Assembly (NCBI RefSeq): GCF_019973615.1
Contig: NZ_AP024238.1
Span: forward strand, 1,426,001 to 1,490,000
Direction of reading: 5' to 3'
From: Rhodoferax lithotrophicus
GTDB lineage: Bacteria > Pseudomonadota > Gammaproteobacteria > Burkholderiales > Burkholderiaceae_C
DNA: 64,000 nucleotides
Below the pieces are notes generated by a model. It had not been told where the DNA came from and searched no databases. It saw nothing but the letters and a program-made list of their open reading frames with translations. Shown here in pieces: positions 44,493 through 57,039 of the stretch. How positions within the stretch are numbered: the stretch's first letter is position 1; every line of letters begins with the position of its first letter. A program made the position numbers and the translations under genes.

Positions 44493-44804
44493 CTAAGTTT
44501 GAGCAGACTGCACCATGACATCGGTGCGCAGATCAACGGTTTGGCGCAGGGCTTTACCGGGTTTGAAGTGGGGAACGCGTTTTTCCGGAATGGCGACGCT
44601 TTCTCCGCTGCGGGGGTTACGCCCCATGCGAGGTGGTCGGTGGGTCACCGAGAAGCTGCCAAAACCACGAATTTCAATGCGGTGTCCACGTGCCAGTGCG
44701 TCGTTCATCGCATCCAGAATGGCTTTAACGGCAAACTCGGCATCACGCTGGGTCAACTGCGCAAAGCGTGCAGCAAGTTCTTCAACGAGGTCGGAGCGGG
44801 TCAT
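44493..44804 (-). CDS. ihfB: integration host factor beta subunit
   Basis: This 103-residue DNA-bending protein of the HU/IHF family pairs with IhfA. The start is the canonical [11 protein letters not shown] at 44804; an upstream frame adding six residues is not favoured. The DNA-binding arm shows [26 protein letters not shown], with the intercalating proline in RPPRMGRNP. The rpsA-ihfB order is conserved in Proteobacteria. IHF is also the usual bending factor at sigma-54 promoters such as the one at 12439, which is a functional link but not proof. Confidence 0.95.
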   Translation of the reverse strand: MTRSDLVEELAARFAQLTQRDAEFAVKAILDAMNDALARGHRIEIRGFGSFSVTHRPPRMGRNPRSGESVAIPEKRVPHFKPGKALRQTVDLRTDVMVQSAQT

Positions 44805-44830
44805 CTTGGTGTGCAGCAACAAGTAGTCAG

Positions 44831-44866
44831 AAAAAAAACGACCGGGGCACAGGGCTTCCGGTCGTT
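44831..44866 (-). terminator. rho-independent terminator between rpsA and ihfB
   Basis: On the minus strand AACGACCGG (44866-44858) pairs with CCGGTCGTT (44845-44837) around a 12-base loop, followed by an 8-base T run (44838-44831). It terminates most rpsA transcripts before ihfB. Confidence 0.88.
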
Positions 44867-44888
44867 CATTGGGCTAGGCAATAACGTT

Positions 44889-46571
<1,683 letters not shown>

Positions 46572-46726
46572 GTTTTGATGCGGTTTGATCCGCAGGTTAT
46601 TCACGGTTTGACCCGTGGGGTTAAGTTTTTTTGAACCTCAACCGAAGCGCACCATTGCGATGCAGAAAGTCGGCTGAGGGCCGGTGCAAAGGAGTGAACC
46701 CTTGCGGTTTGAGTCTTGATGACGGG

Positions 46727-48724
46727 TCAAAAAGGCTGCTTGTCTTGCCACCAGGTCAACACCTGATTGACCGATTCTTCAATCGACAAATTGGAGTTGT
46801 CCATGAGCAAGGCATCTTGCGCTGGCTTCAAAGGTGAGGCACTGCGGGACATGTCCCTGGCATCTCTGGCTTCCAAATCGGCGCGAAGACTGTCGAGTGT
46901 AGTTGGATTCCCTTTTGAAATCAACTGTTTGTAACGTCTTTGTGCACGCTGCTCGGCACTGGCGGTTAAAAACACCTTGAGGGGCGCATCGGGAAAGATG
47001 ACTGTACCCATGTCACGCCCATCGGCCACCAGGCCAGGAAGACGGCGAAAACTGTGTTGCAGCGCCACCAGGGCGGTGCGCACCTTGGACAAGGCCGACA
47101 CTTGCGAGGCTTGCATGCCGGTGGCCTCCAGACGAATTTGCTCGGTCACCTCTGCGCCATCCAGCCACACCTGGTCATTTTTGAACGCAATGTTCAAACG
47201 TGCTGCCATGTTGGCAATGGCATCTTCACCACTGGCATTCAGTGCCAAACCGGCTTGGGCGGCGGCCAGGGCGGTAATGCGGTAAAGCGCCCCGGAGTCC
47301 AGCAAGTGGTAGCCCAACTGGCTGGCCAATTGCGCCGCCAGAGTGCCTTTGCCAGAAGCGGTGGGGCCATCGACGCAAATCACAGGAATGTGCTCTGGCG
47401 CAGTTTGAACCACGCTGAACAGGGCTTCAAAATAATCCGGGAACGTTTTGGCGACACATTTGGGGTCTTCGATGCGCACCGGCCATTGCGCCGGGTTGAA
47501 GGCCGCCAGTGAAAAACACATGGCGATGCGGTGGTCGTCATAGGTGTGGATGCTGCCGGTTTTCCAGTCGGCCGGGCTTGCCGGTGGGGTCACCTGGATG
47601 AAGTCGGCTCCTTCGACCACCGTCGCCCCGAATTTACGCAGCTCACAGGCCATGGCGGCAATACGGTCGGTTTCCTTGACGCGCCAACTGGCAATGTTGC
47701 GCAAGGTGGTGGTGCCCTGGGCATACAGCGCCATCACGGCCAGTGTCATGGCGGCATCGGGAATGTGGTTGCAATCCAGGTCGATGGCTTTCAACGGCCA
47801 CTGGCCTTGCGACACCTCCAGCCAATTCGGGCCGCTGCTCACCTTGGCCCCCATGGCTTGAGCGGCCTCAATGAAGCGGATATCGCCTTGAATGGAATCT
47901 GCACCCAAGCCCAGGATTTTGATGCTTTTTGTGCCTGTAGTGCTTTTGGCTATTGCGCCAGCAGCTATAAAATAGCTAGCAGAAGAAGCATCAGCTTCCA
48001 CATACAGCGTGCCAGGTGTCTGGTATTGGCAACCGGCTGGAACGGTGAAGCGTTGCCAACCTTCACGCTGAATCTGGATGCCAAAGCGTGCCAGCAGGTT
48101 CAGGGTGATTTCAATGTAGGGGCGGGAAATGAGTTCCCCCACCACCTCAATCACGATGGCTTGTTTGGCCACCAGCGGCAGGGCCATCAGCAAGGCGGTG
48201 AGGAACTGGCTTGACACGTCACCACGGACTTTGATCGGCGCGTCCAGCTTGAGCTGGGGCTGACCAATGTGCAGCGGCGGGTAACCGTCTTTGCCGGTGT
48301 AGTCAATCTGGCAACCCAATTGGCGCAGGGCATCGACCAGATCACCAATTGGGCGCTCATGCATGCGGGGAACACCACTGAGCTCGAAACTGCCCCCCAT
48401 CAAGGCCAACGCAGCGGTAAGCGGCCGAATGGCTGTGCCGGCATTGCCCATGAACAGGTGGGCTTGTTTTTGCGCGGGTTGACCGCCCAAGCCTTCGATC
48501 ACCACAGTGTTACCGGTTTGCGCAATACGACAGCCCAAAGTGGTGAGGGCGGCCAGCATGACACGGGTGTCATCGGAGTCGAGCACATCGTGCAGCGTGG
48601 TGGTACCTTGACACAAGGCCGCCAGCAGCAGTACCCGGTTGGAGATGCTCTTGGAGCCAGGCAGGGTGATCGTGCCACCGGCAGTTTGAAGGGGCGGCAG
48701 GTCGACGAACGCAGTGGTCAGCAT
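46727..48724 (-). CDS. aroA-cmk: fused EPSP synthase / cytidylate kinase
   Basis: This 665-residue protein joins two enzymes. Residues 1 to about 440 are 3-phosphoshikimate 1-carboxyvinyltransferase ([49 protein letters not shown]). About 445-665 are cytidylate kinase ([13 protein letters not shown]-loop; [22 protein letters not shown]). Separate aroA and cmk genes are adjacent in many bacteria, so the fusion removed one stop codon. A dispersed repeat covers about codons 249-265, giving the [14 protein letters not shown] insertion. The ATG at 48724 overlaps the tyrA stop; 48751 is an alternative start. Confidence 0.95.
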   Translation of the reverse strand: MLTTAFVDLPPLQTAGGTITLPGSKSISNRVLLLAALCQGTTTLHDVLDSDDTRVMLAALTTLGCRIAQTGNTVVIEGLGGQPAQKQAHLFMGNAGTAIRPLTAALALMGGSFELSGVPRMHERPIGDLVDALRQLGCQIDYTGKDGYPPLHIGQPQLKLDAPIKVRGDVSSQFLTALLMALPLVAKQAIVIEVVGELISRPYIEITLNLLARFGIQIQREGWQRFTVPAGCQYQTPGTLYVEADASSASYFIAAGAIAKSTTGTKSIKILGLGADSIQGDIRFIEAAQAMGAKVSSGPNWLEVSQGQWPLKAIDLDCNHIPDAAMTLAVMALYAQGTTTLRNIASWRVKETDRIAAMACELRKFGATVVEGADFIQVTPPASPADWKTGSIHTYDDHRIAMCFSLAAFNPAQWPVRIEDPKCVAKTFPDYFEALFSVVQTAPEHIPVICVDGPTASGKGTLAAQLASQLGYHLLDSGALYRITALAAAQAGLALNASGEDAIANMAARLNIAFKNDQVWLDGAEVTEQIRLEATGMQASQVSALSKVRTALVALQHSFRRLPGLVADGRDMGTVIFPDAPLKVFLTASAEQRAQRRYKQLISKGNPTTLDSLRADLEARDARDMSRSASPLKPAQDALLMDNSNLSIEESVNQVLTWWQDKQPF
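47931..47978 (+). repeat. dispersed repeat inside aroA-cmk
   Basis: GTGCCTGTAGTGCTTTTGG, then ATTGCGCCAGCAGCTATAAA and ATAGC, matching GGCCTCTAGNGCTT...GCGTAAGCAGCTAT in order. It is in frame in the minus-strand gene and lies in a loop of the EPSP synthase domain. Confidence 0.6.
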
Positions 48725-49596
48725 GGTTTGGGCAGTTGTGTCATTTGCCACTGGGCGCGTGCCACACTGGCTTGTTCAATCATGATTTCAAGGGCTTGCG
48801 GATTGCCCGCACGCATGAGATCTTCAAATGCTTTGAGTTCGGCCTGAAACAGTTGGCTTTGGGCCAGCAGTTCGGTGCGGTTGGCCATCAAAATATCACG
48901 CCAAACCTTGGTGTCACTGGCGGCGATACGGGTGAAATCTCGAAACCCAGGGCCTGCCAAAGCCAAGAATTGTTCACCTTGGGCCTGATTCTGCACGGAA
49001 TTCATCAAGGCAAAGGCCAATAAATGGGGCAGATGGCTGACGGCCGCGAAGGCTGCATCATGGGCTTCTGGCGACATTTGCATCACTTTGCAGCCCAGCG
49101 CCGTCCAAATGTCCTGGGCCTGTTGGAGTTGTGTGGTGAGGGTGCGCTCGGTGGGCGTCAAGATCAGGGGACATCCGGTGTAGAGATCCGCATCGGCATA
49201 CTCTACCCCGGCCCGTTCTTTGCCTGCAATGGGGTGTGCGGGCACAAAAGAGCCGATTTGTTCGCGAAGCGCCCGGCGTGCGGCATCCAGCACATCACTT
49301 TTGGTAGAGCCCACGTCCATGATCAGCATTTGTGGTGTCACCATGGGCTTGATGGCTTTGAGCGTGGCTTCGGTGGCCGAAACAGGAACGGCAATCAGCA
49401 CGATGTCTGCACCGGAGACCGCCAGGAGTGCCGATGGTGCTTCAACGTCAATCACACCCAACTGTCTTGCGCGCTCTGTGGTGGAGGGTGATTTGCTGTA
49501 CCCCACCACACGCTTGACCAAGCCTGCACGTTTGAGCGCCAGGGCAAACGAACCACCCATCAGACCACAACCAATCAGACCAAGTTGTTCAAACAT
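48718..49596 (-). CDS. tyrA: prephenate dehydrogenase
   Basis: This 292-residue enzyme oxidises prephenate to 4-hydroxyphenylpyruvate in tyrosine synthesis. The Rossmann motif [10 protein letters not shown] starts at residue 9, and the catalytic region has [21 protein letters not shown] and the later [11 protein letters not shown]. It is a single-domain form without chorismate mutase. The ATG at 49596 follows GGGAGAACTTCTG. It stands between pheA and aroA-cmk, so the tyrosine and phenylalanine branches are expressed together with the shikimate step. Confidence 0.95.
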   Translation of the reverse strand: MFEQLGLIGCGLMGGSFALALKRAGLVKRVVGYSKSPSTTERARQLGVIDVEAPSALLAVSGADIVLIAVPVSATEATLKAIKPMVTPQMLIMDVGSTKSDVLDAARRALREQIGSFVPAHPIAGKERAGVEYADADLYTGCPLILTPTERTLTTQLQQAQDIWTALGCKVMQMSPEAHDAAFAAVSHLPHLLAFALMNSVQNQAQGEQFLALAGPGFRDFTRIAASDTKVWRDILMANRTELLAQSQLFQAELKAFEDLMRAGNPQALEIMIEQASVARAQWQMTQLPKPC

Positions 49597-49616
49597 CAGA
49601 AGTTCTCCCGGGTTGA

Positions 49617-50699
49617 TCAGTCTGCCAAGGGATAGGTCCCCAGCACTTTGTAGAAAGCACACAGTCCTTCCAGGTCTTTCAGCGCCGCAGCCACATGAGG
49701 CTGGGAGGGATGGCCCTGCAAGTCAATGTAGAAATAGTATTCCCACTGACCCGAGCGAGCCGGACGTGATTCGAACCGGGTCATCGACACGCCGTGTGTC
49801 TTGAGCGGCACCAGCATGTCATGCACCGCGCCGGGCTTGTTCGGCACGGACACCACCAGGCTGGTGCAGTCTTTACCCGTGGCCACCGGCGCAGGCAGCA
49901 CACTAGGCAGGCAGACCACCACAAATCGGGTGCGGTTGAAGGCATCATCTTGAATGGCGTGGGAGGCAATGTGCAGACCAAATTCAGAGCCGGCGCGCTC
50001 ACTGGCAATACCCGCCCAGGCGGGGTTGGTGGCGGCCAGGCGGGCCCCTTCGGCATTGCTGGAGACGGCACGCCGCTCGGCATGGGGCAGGTGGATGGTC
50101 AGCCAGTCCTGGCACTGGGCCAGCGCTTGCGGGTGCGCCAGCACCACCTCAATACCTTCCAGGGATGCGGTGGTGCGTAGCAGGTGATGGCGTACCAGCA
50201 GACTGATTTCGCCGACGATGTGCAGCGGGGAGTTCAGCAGCAGATCCAGCGAGCGGGTCACTACACCTTCCGTGCTGTTTTCGACAGCGACCACACCGTA
50301 TTCCGCCGCACCCGAGGTGGTCGCGTGAAACACTTCGTCGAAATTGGTGCAGGGAATACGTTGAATGCTGGAACCAAAAAAACGCAGCGCCGCTTCTTCC
50401 GTGAATGTGCCTCGGGGGCCAAGAAAAGCCACGCGCTGGGGGGCTTCCAGTGCCCGGCAAGCCGACATGATCTCGCGCCAAATGACGGCCACACTTTCGT
50501 TTTTGAGTGCCCCATCGTTGGCTGACTGCAGGGTCTGGATGACCTGGGCTTCGCGCTCGGGGCGGAAGACGACCGATCCTTCGACCTTTTTGATTTCGCC
50601 CACTTCATGGGCCAGCGCAGCCCGGCGGTTCAACAGAGCCAGCAGCTCCAGGTCAACGGCATCAATCAGCACGCGCAGTTCAGGAAGGGTTTTGGCCAT
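49617..50699 (-). CDS. pheA: bifunctional chorismate mutase / prephenate dehydratase
   Basis: This 360-residue P-protein converts chorismate to phenylpyruvate. An AroQ-type chorismate mutase covers about 1-88 (LRVLIDAVDLELLALLNRRAALAHEV). Prephenate dehydratase follows (about 90-270; FLGPRGTFTEEAA, VVAVENSTEGVV and the NRTRFVVV motif with the catalytic Thr). A C-terminal ACT domain (about 275-358; SLVVSVPNKPGAVHDM...SMTRFESRP) binds phenylalanine for feedback control. All parts are intact. The start is ATG 50699; two codons upstream is another ATG. Confidence 0.95.
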   Translation of the reverse strand: MAKTLPELRVLIDAVDLELLALLNRRAALAHEVGEIKKVEGSVVFRPEREAQVIQTLQSANDGALKNESVAVIWREIMSACRALEAPQRVAFLGPRGTFTEEAALRFFGSSIQRIPCTNFDEVFHATTSGAAEYGVVAVENSTEGVVTRSLDLLLNSPLHIVGEISLLVRHHLLRTTASLEGIEVVLAHPQALAQCQDWLTIHLPHAERRAVSSNAEGARLAATNPAWAGIASERAGSEFGLHIASHAIQDDAFNRTRFVVVCLPSVLPAPVATGKDCTSLVVSVPNKPGAVHDMLVPLKTHGVSMTRFESRPARSGQWEYYFYIDLQGHPSQPHVAAALKDLEGLCAFYKVLGTYPLAD

Positions 50700-50749
50700 G
50701 GGCAAAAGAATATGAGGTTGAAGCTGGCAAGAGTCAGGCGGTCACGAGG

Positions 50750-51838
50750 TCAGGCGTGCTGCGACTCAAATTCGCGCAAGTAGTTGACCAGGGCCTGCAC
50801 GCCCTCAAGGGGCATGGCGTTGTAGATGCTGGCGCGCATGCCGCCCACGGACTTGTGGCCCTTGAGTTGCAGCAGATGCCGTTCACGTGCACCCGCCAGA
50901 AAGGCCTCGTTGAGGCTTTCATCACGCAGGTAAAACGGCACGTTCATACGGGAACGGCAATCTTGCGCCACCCGGTTGATGTACAGGCTGGAGCCGTCCA
51001 GGGTTTCATACAACAGCTTGGCTTTGGCCATATTGCGAGCCTCCATGGCGGCAATACCACCCTGGGCCTTGAGCCATTTGAATACCAGACCTGCGATGTA
51101 GATCGAGTAGGTCGCCGGCGTGTTGTACATCGACTGGTTATCCGCCACGGTACGGTAATTGAGGGCACTGGGGCAAATTGGCAATGCCCGGTCGAGCAGG
51201 TCTTCACGCACGGCCACCAGGGTTAAACCTGCCGGCCCCAGGTTTTTTTGTGCGCCACCAAAGGCCAGTCCTACCCGTGTCCAGTCCACCGGGCGCGAGG
51301 CTACATGGGAGGAAAAGTCAATCACCAGCGGCGCATCACAACCCAGGGCTTTCAGGTCAGGCAGTTCGTGGTACTCCACCCCATTGATGGTTTCGTTGGA
51401 ACAAATGTGTACATAGGCAGGCTGCGTGCTGAGCTGCCAGCTAGCAGGGTTTGCCAGCGTGGTGTAGCCATTAGCCTTGGTGTTGGCGGCTACATGGGAT
51501 GTGCAGTATTTGGCAGCTTCTTGTGCAGACTTCTGGCTCCAGCTGCCGGTGACCACAAAGTCAGCTGTTTGCCCGCGAGACAGGTTCAGTGGAACGATGG
51601 CGTTCTCGGCCAGGCCACCACCTTGCATGAACAGCAGTTTGAAGTTGGCGGGCACAGCCAGCAGTTCGCGCAGATCGGCCTCAGCTTCGGCATAAATCTG
51701 GCCAAACTCCTTGCCACGGTGGCTCATTTCCATCACGCCCATGCCACTGCCATGCCAGTCCAGCATTTCAGCGGCAGCTTGGTGCAGAACGTCGTCGGGC
51801 ATGACCGCCGGGCCGGCAGAAAAGTTATACGGTCGCAT
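50750..51838 (-). CDS. serC: phosphoserine aminotransferase
   Basis: This 362-residue PLP enzyme transaminates 3-phosphohydroxypyruvate in serine synthesis and also acts in pyridoxal phosphate synthesis. The PLP lysine is K198 in [18 protein letters not shown] at the start and [13 protein letters not shown] bind cofactor and phosphate. Length is identical to E. coli SerC. It lies between gyrA and pheA on the same strand. pdxJ, the other branch of the PLP route, is elsewhere in this window (60324-61118). Confidence 0.96.
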   Translation of the reverse strand: MRPYNFSAGPAVMPDDVLHQAAAEMLDWHGSGMGVMEMSHRGKEFGQIYAEAEADLRELLAVPANFKLLFMQGGGLAENAIVPLNLSRGQTADFVVTGSWSQKSAQEAAKYCTSHVAANTKANGYTTLANPASWQLSTQPAYVHICSNETINGVEYHELPDLKALGCDAPLVIDFSSHVASRPVDWTRVGLAFGGAQKNLGPAGLTLVAVREDLLDRALPICPSALNYRTVADNQSMYNTPATYSIYIAGLVFKWLKAQGGIAAMEARNMAKAKLLYETLDGSSLYINRVAQDCRSRMNVPFYLRDESLNEAFLAGARERHLLQLKGHKSVGGMRASIYNAMPLEGVQALVNYLREFESQHA

Positions 51839-51845
51839 GGTATTT

Positions 51846-51905
51846 TTTATATCAAATTGGGCTAAAGCCCTTGTAAATAAAGCGTAAGGTGCTACAAAAA
51901 TTAAT
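51846..51905 (+). repeat. dispersed repeat between gyrA and serC
   Basis: ATCAAATTGGGCTAAAGCCC, TTGTAAATAAAGCGTAAGGT, GCTACAAAAATTAATTATC. The GCCTCTAG box is altered to GGGCTAAAG, but the AAGCGTAAG...GCTA part is kept. It fills nearly all of the 62-base gap. Confidence 0.6.
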
Positions 51906-54561
51906 TATCCGATGGTGTTGGGTCAGATGCAGGGTCTGCTTCACTTGAGGTGTCAGCGTTATTTCCGGTAACAGGAATGGCATCGTTTTCAACAATACGT
52001 TGCAGGCCGCTGAGTTGTGCACCATCATCCAGACCAATCAAGGTGACACCTTGTGTGGCGCGGCCCAGTTCACGGATTTCAGAAACCCGGGTGCGCACCA
52101 GCACACCTTTGTCGGTGATCAGCATGATTTCGTCATCGGCATGCACCAACGTGGCGGCGACCACCTTGCCATTGCGCTCGGATTGCTGGATGGCGATCAT
52201 GCCTTTGGTACCGCGACCATGGCGGGTGTATTCGGCAATGCTGGTGCGTTTGCCATAACCGTGCTGGGTGGCCGTCAAGACACTTTGGGTCTCGTCTTCA
52301 GCCACCAGCATGGCGATGACACTTTGGCCGTCTTCGAGCATCATGCCGCGCACGCCACGGGCCTGGCGGCCCATCGGGCGCACATCGTTTTCGTCAAAGC
52401 GCACGGCCTTGCCACCATCACTGAACAGCATCACATCGTGTTGGCCATCGGTAAGTGCGGCACCGATCAGGTAGTCGCCTTCGTCCAGATCGACCGCAAT
52501 GATGCCGGCCTTGCGCGGGTTGCTGAATTCATCCAGTGCAGTTTTCTTGACCGTGCCCATGCTGGTGGCCATGAACACGTACTGATCGGCGGGGAAAGTG
52601 CGTTTTTCGCCTGTGAGCGCCAAGACCACCGTGACTTTTTCTCCCTCCTGCAACGGGAACATGTTGACGATGGGACGCCCGCGCGAGCCACGTGAACCTT
52701 GCGGCACTTCCCAGACCTTGAGCCAGTACATACGGCCGCGGTTGGAGAAACACAGAAGGTAATCGTGTGTGTTGGCGATGAACAACTGATCAACCCAGTC
52801 GTCTTCTTTGGTGGCAGTGGCTTGTTTGCCTCGGCCGCCGCGCTTTTGTGAGCGGTATTCGCTCAGAGGCTGGCTCTTGATGTAACCGGTGTGACTCAGT
52901 GTCACCACCATGTCGGTCGGGGTGATCAGGTCTTCGGTAGATAAATCAAACGACGAGTGCTCTACCAGGCTGCGGCGAGCCCCTACTTTGGTCAGGCCAA
53001 ATTCGGTTTTGATGGCCGTGAGTTCGTCGCTGATGATGACGGACACCCGTTCTGGTTTGGCCAGAATGTCGAGCAGGTCGTCGATCTCGGCCATGACTTC
53101 TTTGTATTCCGCAACAATCTTGTCCTGCTCCAGTCCGGTCAGGCGTTGCAGGCGCATTTGCAAAATTTCCTGAGCCTGGGTTTCAGACAAACGGTACAGG
53201 CCATCTTTGCCCATGCCGTACTGCATTTCCAGGCCATCAGGGCGGTAGTCGTCGGCATTGACCACTCCACCGTCAGCGCGGGTGCGGGTGAGCATTTCAC
53301 GCACCAGTTTGCTGTCCCAAGGGCGGGTCATCAGCTCCATCTTGGCTACCGGGGGGGTGGGTGACTCGCGGATGATGCGAATGAACTCGTCAATATTGGC
53401 CAGCGCCACGGCCAGACCTTCGAGCACATGACCGCGTTCGCGGGCCTTGCGCAACTCGAACACGGTGCGGCGGGTGACCACTTCACGGCGGTGATTCAAA
53501 AAGACCTCAATCAGATCCTTCAGGTTGCACAATTTGGGTTGGCCGTTGATCAGGGCCACCATGTTCATGCCAAAGGTGTCTTGCAACTGGGTCTGTTTGT
53601 ACAGGTTGTTGAGCACCACCTCGGGCACTTCACCCCGCTTGAGTTCAATCACCAAGCGCATGCCCGACTTGTCGGACTCGTCCTGAATGTGGCTGATGCC
53701 CTCAATCTTTTTCTCATGCACCAACTCGGCCATGCGTTCTTGCAGCGTCTTTTTGTTGACCTGATAGGGTAGTTCATCGACGATGATGGCCTGACGCTGA
53801 CCGCGATCAATGTCTTCAAAATGGCATTTGGCGCGCATCACTACGCGACCACGACCAGTGCGGTAACCGTCTTTCACACCATTGATGCCGTAAATGATGC
53901 CAGCGGTGGGGAAATCAGGGGCCGGAATGATCTCCATCAATTCGTCAATCGAGGCTTGCGGGTTCTTTAACAAATGCAAGCAGGCATCCACCACTTCATT
54001 CAAATTGTGTGGGGGAATGTTGGTGGCCATACCGACCGCAATGCCGCCGGAGCCGTTCACCAGCAAATTGGGCAAGCGGGTGGGTAATACCAGAGGCTCC
54101 TTTTCAGAGCCGTCATAGTTGGGACCAAAATCTACAGTTTCCTTGTCCAAGTCTGCCAGAAGCTCATGGGCAATCTTGGCCAGGCGGATTTCGGTGTAAC
54201 GCATGGCGGCAGCGTTGTCACCGTCGACCGAGCCAAAGTTGCCTTGACCGTCTACCAGCATGTGGCGCATGGAAAAGTCCTGAGCCATACGAACAATCGT
54301 GTCATATACCGATTGGTCGCCGTGTGGGTGGTATTTACCAATCACATCACCCACAATACGGGCAGACTTTTTGTAAGACTTGTTCCAGTCGTTGTTCAGT
54401 TCGTGCATGGCAAACAGCACACGCCGATGCACTGGTTTCAAGCCATCACGTGCGTCGGGCAGTGCCCGCCCCACAATCACGCTCATGGCGTAATCCAGGT
54501 AACTGCGGCGCATTTCTTCCGCAAGGCTGGTAGGTAGGGTTTCTTTGGCAAACTGGGTCAT
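51901..54561 (-). CDS. gyrA: DNA gyrase subunit A
   Basis: This 886-residue subunit cuts and rejoins DNA; the catalytic tyrosine is Y122 in [11 protein letters not shown]. The breakage-reunion domain is complete, and the C-terminal beta-pinwheel contains the GyrA box QKRGGRG. In the quinolone-determining region the residue at position 83 is Gln ([10 protein letters not shown]), where E. coli has Ser, while D87 is kept. This is probably a lineage-specific natural residue. The length is close to E. coli (875). Confidence 0.97.
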   Translation of the reverse strand: MTQFAKETLPTSLAEEMRRSYLDYAMSVIVGRALPDARDGLKPVHRRVLFAMHELNNDWNKSYKKSARIVGDVIGKYHPHGDQSVYDTIVRMAQDFSMRHMLVDGQGNFGSVDGDNAAAMRYTEIRLAKIAHELLADLDKETVDFGPNYDGSEKEPLVLPTRLPNLLVNGSGGIAVGMATNIPPHNLNEVVDACLHLLKNPQASIDELMEIIPAPDFPTAGIIYGINGVKDGYRTGRGRVVMRAKCHFEDIDRGQRQAIIVDELPYQVNKKTLQERMAELVHEKKIEGISHIQDESDKSGMRLVIELKRGEVPEVVLNNLYKQTQLQDTFGMNMVALINGQPKLCNLKDLIEVFLNHRREVVTRRTVFELRKARERGHVLEGLAVALANIDEFIRIIRESPTPPVAKMELMTRPWDSKLVREMLTRTRADGGVVNADDYRPDGLEMQYGMGKDGLYRLSETQAQEILQMRLQRLTGLEQDKIVAEYKEVMAEIDDLLDILAKPERVSVIISDELTAIKTEFGLTKVGARRSLVEHSSFDLSTEDLITPTDMVVTLSHTGYIKSQPLSEYRSQKRGGRGKQATATKEDDWVDQLFIANTHDYLLCFSNRGRMYWLKVWEVPQGSRGSRGRPIVNMFPLQEGEKVTVVLALTGEKRTFPADQYVFMATSMGTVKKTALDEFSNPRKAGIIAVDLDEGDYLIGAALTDGQHDVMLFSDGGKAVRFDENDVRPMGRQARGVRGMMLEDGQSVIAMLVAEDETQSVLTATQHGYGKRTSIAEYTRHGRGTKGMIAIQQSERNGKVVAATLVHADDEIMLITDKGVLVRTRVSEIRELGRATQGVTLIGLDDGAQLSGLQRIVENDAIPVTGNNADTSSEADPASDPTPSDN

Positions 54562-54808
54562 GGGCGGGACTTGTGTTTAGGCAAGGTCTGAGTTAGCTAT
54601 GCATTTTATGCTGTTGTTTTGTGGCTGCTTCGCAACGACTTGGCCATATTGTTCGCCCTTTGGTTCATTGAGCTTGGATTTGTGAGGTAGTCGGTTTATG
54701 AGCAAAACTGTCTGTGGCACAATGGTTTTAACGCTCAACGTGATAGGCATGTTGAGTGTCTGTTTACCCACGCGGCACTGCTGCGGATTTTTTCCCCAAA
54801 GGAGAACC

Positions 54809-55459
54809 ATGAAGAAATTGAATAAAGTGGCTATGTTGATCGCCACTGCAGCTCTCGCTACTGCTGCTGGTGCACAGTCTGTTGACAACTGGCGTGCTGC
54901 TGATGGCACCGCTTGGAAGAACGGTAGCAACGAACTTTGCTGGCGCGATGCCAACTGGACACCTGCAACAGCCTTGGAAGGCTGTGATGGTGCCATTGTT
55001 GCGCCGAAGGCTGTTGTGGCCCCAGCGGCAGCCGCTCCTGCAGCTGCTGCGCCAGCACCAGCTGCCGTGGCTGCACCAGCACCGGCACCGGCACCAGTGG
55101 CTGCTGCCAAGGTGACTTATGCTGCAGATGCCTTCTTTGACTTTGACAAAGCTGTACTGAAGCCTGAAGGCAAAGCCAAGCTTGATGACTTGGTTGGCAA
55201 AGTTAAGGATATCAACCTCGAAGTGATCATCGCTGTGGGACACACTGATTCTGTGGGTACAGATGCCTACAACCAAAAGTTGTCTGTGAAACGTTCTGAA
55301 GCTGTGAAGGCTTATTTGGTGTCCAAGGGCATTGAAAAGAACCGTGTTTACACCGAAGGCAAGGGTGAGTCTCAACCTGTTGCTGACAACAAGACCAAAG
55401 AAGGCCGTTCCAAGAATCGCCGTGTTGAGATCGAAGTGGTTGGCACACGCGCCAAATAA
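54809..55459 (+). CDS. OmpA-family outer-membrane protein
   Basis: This 216-residue protein has a signal peptide (about 1-22, AGA-QS), a short N-terminal region with two cysteines (ELCWRD and EGCDG), an Ala/Pro-rich linker (about 70-103) and a C-terminal OmpA peptidoglycan-binding domain (FFDFDKAVLKPEGKAKLDDLV; GHTDSVGTDAYNQKLSVKRSEAVKAYL). There is no eight-stranded barrel, so it is anchored to peptidoglycan, not a porin. It follows AGGAGAACC and precedes a strong terminator, which suggests high expression. It is divergent from gyrA. Confidence 0.92.
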   Translation: MKKLNKVAMLIATAALATAAGAQSVDNWRAADGTAWKNGSNELCWRDANWTPATALEGCDGAIVAPKAVVAPAAAAPAAAAPAPAAVAAPAPAPAPVAAAKVTYAADAFFDFDKAVLKPEGKAKLDDLVGKVKDINLEVIIAVGHTDSVGTDAYNQKLSVKRSEAVKAYLVSKGIEKNRVYTEGKGESQPVADNKTKEGRSKNRRVEIEVVGTRAK

Positions 55460-55490
55460 TCGATTCACGTGCTAGCTCTTTGAGCACCAT

Positions 55491-55518
55491 AAAAAAACCC
55501 GCTTCGGCGGGTTTTTTT
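55491..55518 (+). terminator. rho-independent terminator of the OmpA-family gene
   Basis: AAAAAAACCCGC, tetraloop TTCG, GCGGGTTTTTTT: a perfect 12-bp stem, bidirectional in form, 31 bases after the stop codon. Confidence 0.93.
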
Positions 55519-55707
55519 ATGCCTGTTGTCATGGGCTGTTTTGGAAGTGAAGGACTCCAGATTTGAATGAGAGAAGTGCGCAACGATTGGTGGATAAACT
55601 CAACAAATTTCAGGAGTAGCGTAATTGCCCAAAAGACTGAAAGCGCACTTCGTGTGTCATTTGACTCGAATCAGCTCTTTCGCACTGTACAAGTCGAATC
55701 AATCGAA

Positions 55708-57039
55708 ATGAATCCGAAGGACTCCAATGCTCCACCACCAGCGTACTTGACTGCGGATCAACTGCGCATTGGTGTTTTTGTCATGATCGAATTACCGTGG
55801 CTCAAACATGAATTCGCGGTTAATAACTTCAAAATACGTTCTGAAGCCCAGTTGCGTGATTTGCGGGCCCTAGGGCTTAAACAGTATCGCTACGACCCAA
55901 GTCGGAGCGAAAAATTCGCGGAATTGGTCGGTTCGGCGGGCGATGTCCCTTATGCAGTGCCTGATGACCATGTCAGGATGGATTCTTCAGGGGAATTGGC
56001 GCCGCAACATGGGGCGGACTTAGAAAGACAAAAACGCATCGTCCAGAATCTGCGCCGTCGCGAAAATGTTGAGCAGGTCGAAAAGGCCTTCGTCAAAGCG
56101 GTGACGGTCATGAAAAATCTTAACCGCAACATCTATTCACGCCCGAAGGAAACACTGGAAGATCTGGGGTCATTGATTGGTGACATGACCGATGCATTCA
56201 TGAATTGCCCTGGTGCGACTCTTCATGTGATGGGCGAAAAGTCTGGTAATCCAGATGTCTATTTTCATAGTCTCAATGTCACGATTCTTGCCATGATGTT
56301 GGCCAAAGAGCTTGAGTTCACACCTGCCGATGCACTTGAGTTAGGCATTGGTGCCATGATTCATGATATTGGTCTGGCGGATATTCCGGATCGTGTGGTC
56401 AAAAAGTCTCCCAGCGAGTCCAGCCGGGCTGAAATTAATTTGCGGGCCACTCACGTGGAGATTGGTGTCAATCTTGGGAAGCGCATTGGTTTGTCCGAAG
56501 TGGCCTTGTCAGTGATTTCCCAACACCATGAACTTGTTGATGGGAGTGGTTATCCGAAAGGCCTCAAAGCTGAGAACATGACCGCCGCAGCGCGTTTGGT
56601 GTCTGTTGTCAACTATTACGACAACCTGTGTAATCCGCCAGATATCACCAAAGCGATGACGCCGCATGAGGCGTTGTCACACATGTTTGCCCAATATCGC
56701 AGCAAATTTGATTCTCGTGCCTTGCAGCTTCTGATCCGCAGTCTAGGCGTTCATCCACCTGGCTCTATCGTGCAGTTATCCAACCAATCGCTGGCAGTTG
56801 TGACCGCTGTCAACCCCAAAAAACCATTGCGGCCATGGGTTCTGGTCTACGACGAAAACACTCCCAAAGAAGAGGCCATCACGATTGATCTAGCCCAAGA
56901 GCCGACGATCAGCATACTCAAGGCCATCAGGCCTTCCAAGTTATCTCCCAAAGTTGCCGCCTATTTAAACCATCGAAAACGGGTCACCTATTTCTTCGAT
57001 GGCGACCATACCAGCGATAGTCCGGGGGTGAAAAAATGA
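55708..57039 (+). CDS. HD-GYP cyclic di-GMP phosphodiesterase with DUF3391
   Basis: This 443-residue cytosolic protein probably degrades cyclic di-GMP. The N-terminal DUF3391 domain (about 12-140; YLTADQLRIGVFVMIEL) is followed by HD-GYP (about 155-350) with HSLNVTILAMM, the HD pair H219-D220 (HDIGL), HHELVDGSGYP and the GYP triplet at 281-283, so the metal site looks complete. ATG 55708 is chosen because the family starts here; the frame is open back to 55567. Its stop overlaps the hybrid kinase start by 4 bases. Confidence 0.88.
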   Translation: MNPKDSNAPPPAYLTADQLRIGVFVMIELPWLKHEFAVNNFKIRSEAQLRDLRALGLKQYRYDPSRSEKFAELVGSAGDVPYAVPDDHVRMDSSGELAPQHGADLERQKRIVQNLRRRENVEQVEKAFVKAVTVMKNLNRNIYSRPKETLEDLGSLIGDMTDAFMNCPGATLHVMGEKSGNPDVYFHSLNVTILAMMLAKELEFTPADALELGIGAMIHDIGLADIPDRVVKKSPSESSRAEINLRATHVEIGVNLGKRIGLSEVALSVISQHHELVDGSGYPKGLKAENMTAAARLVSVVNYYDNLCNPPDITKAMTPHEALSHMFAQYRSKFDSRALQLLIRSLGVHPPGSIVQLSNQSLAVVTAVNPKKPLRPWVLVYDENTPKEEAITIDLAQEPTISILKAIRPSKLSPKVAAYLNHRKRVTYFFDGDHTSDSPGVKK

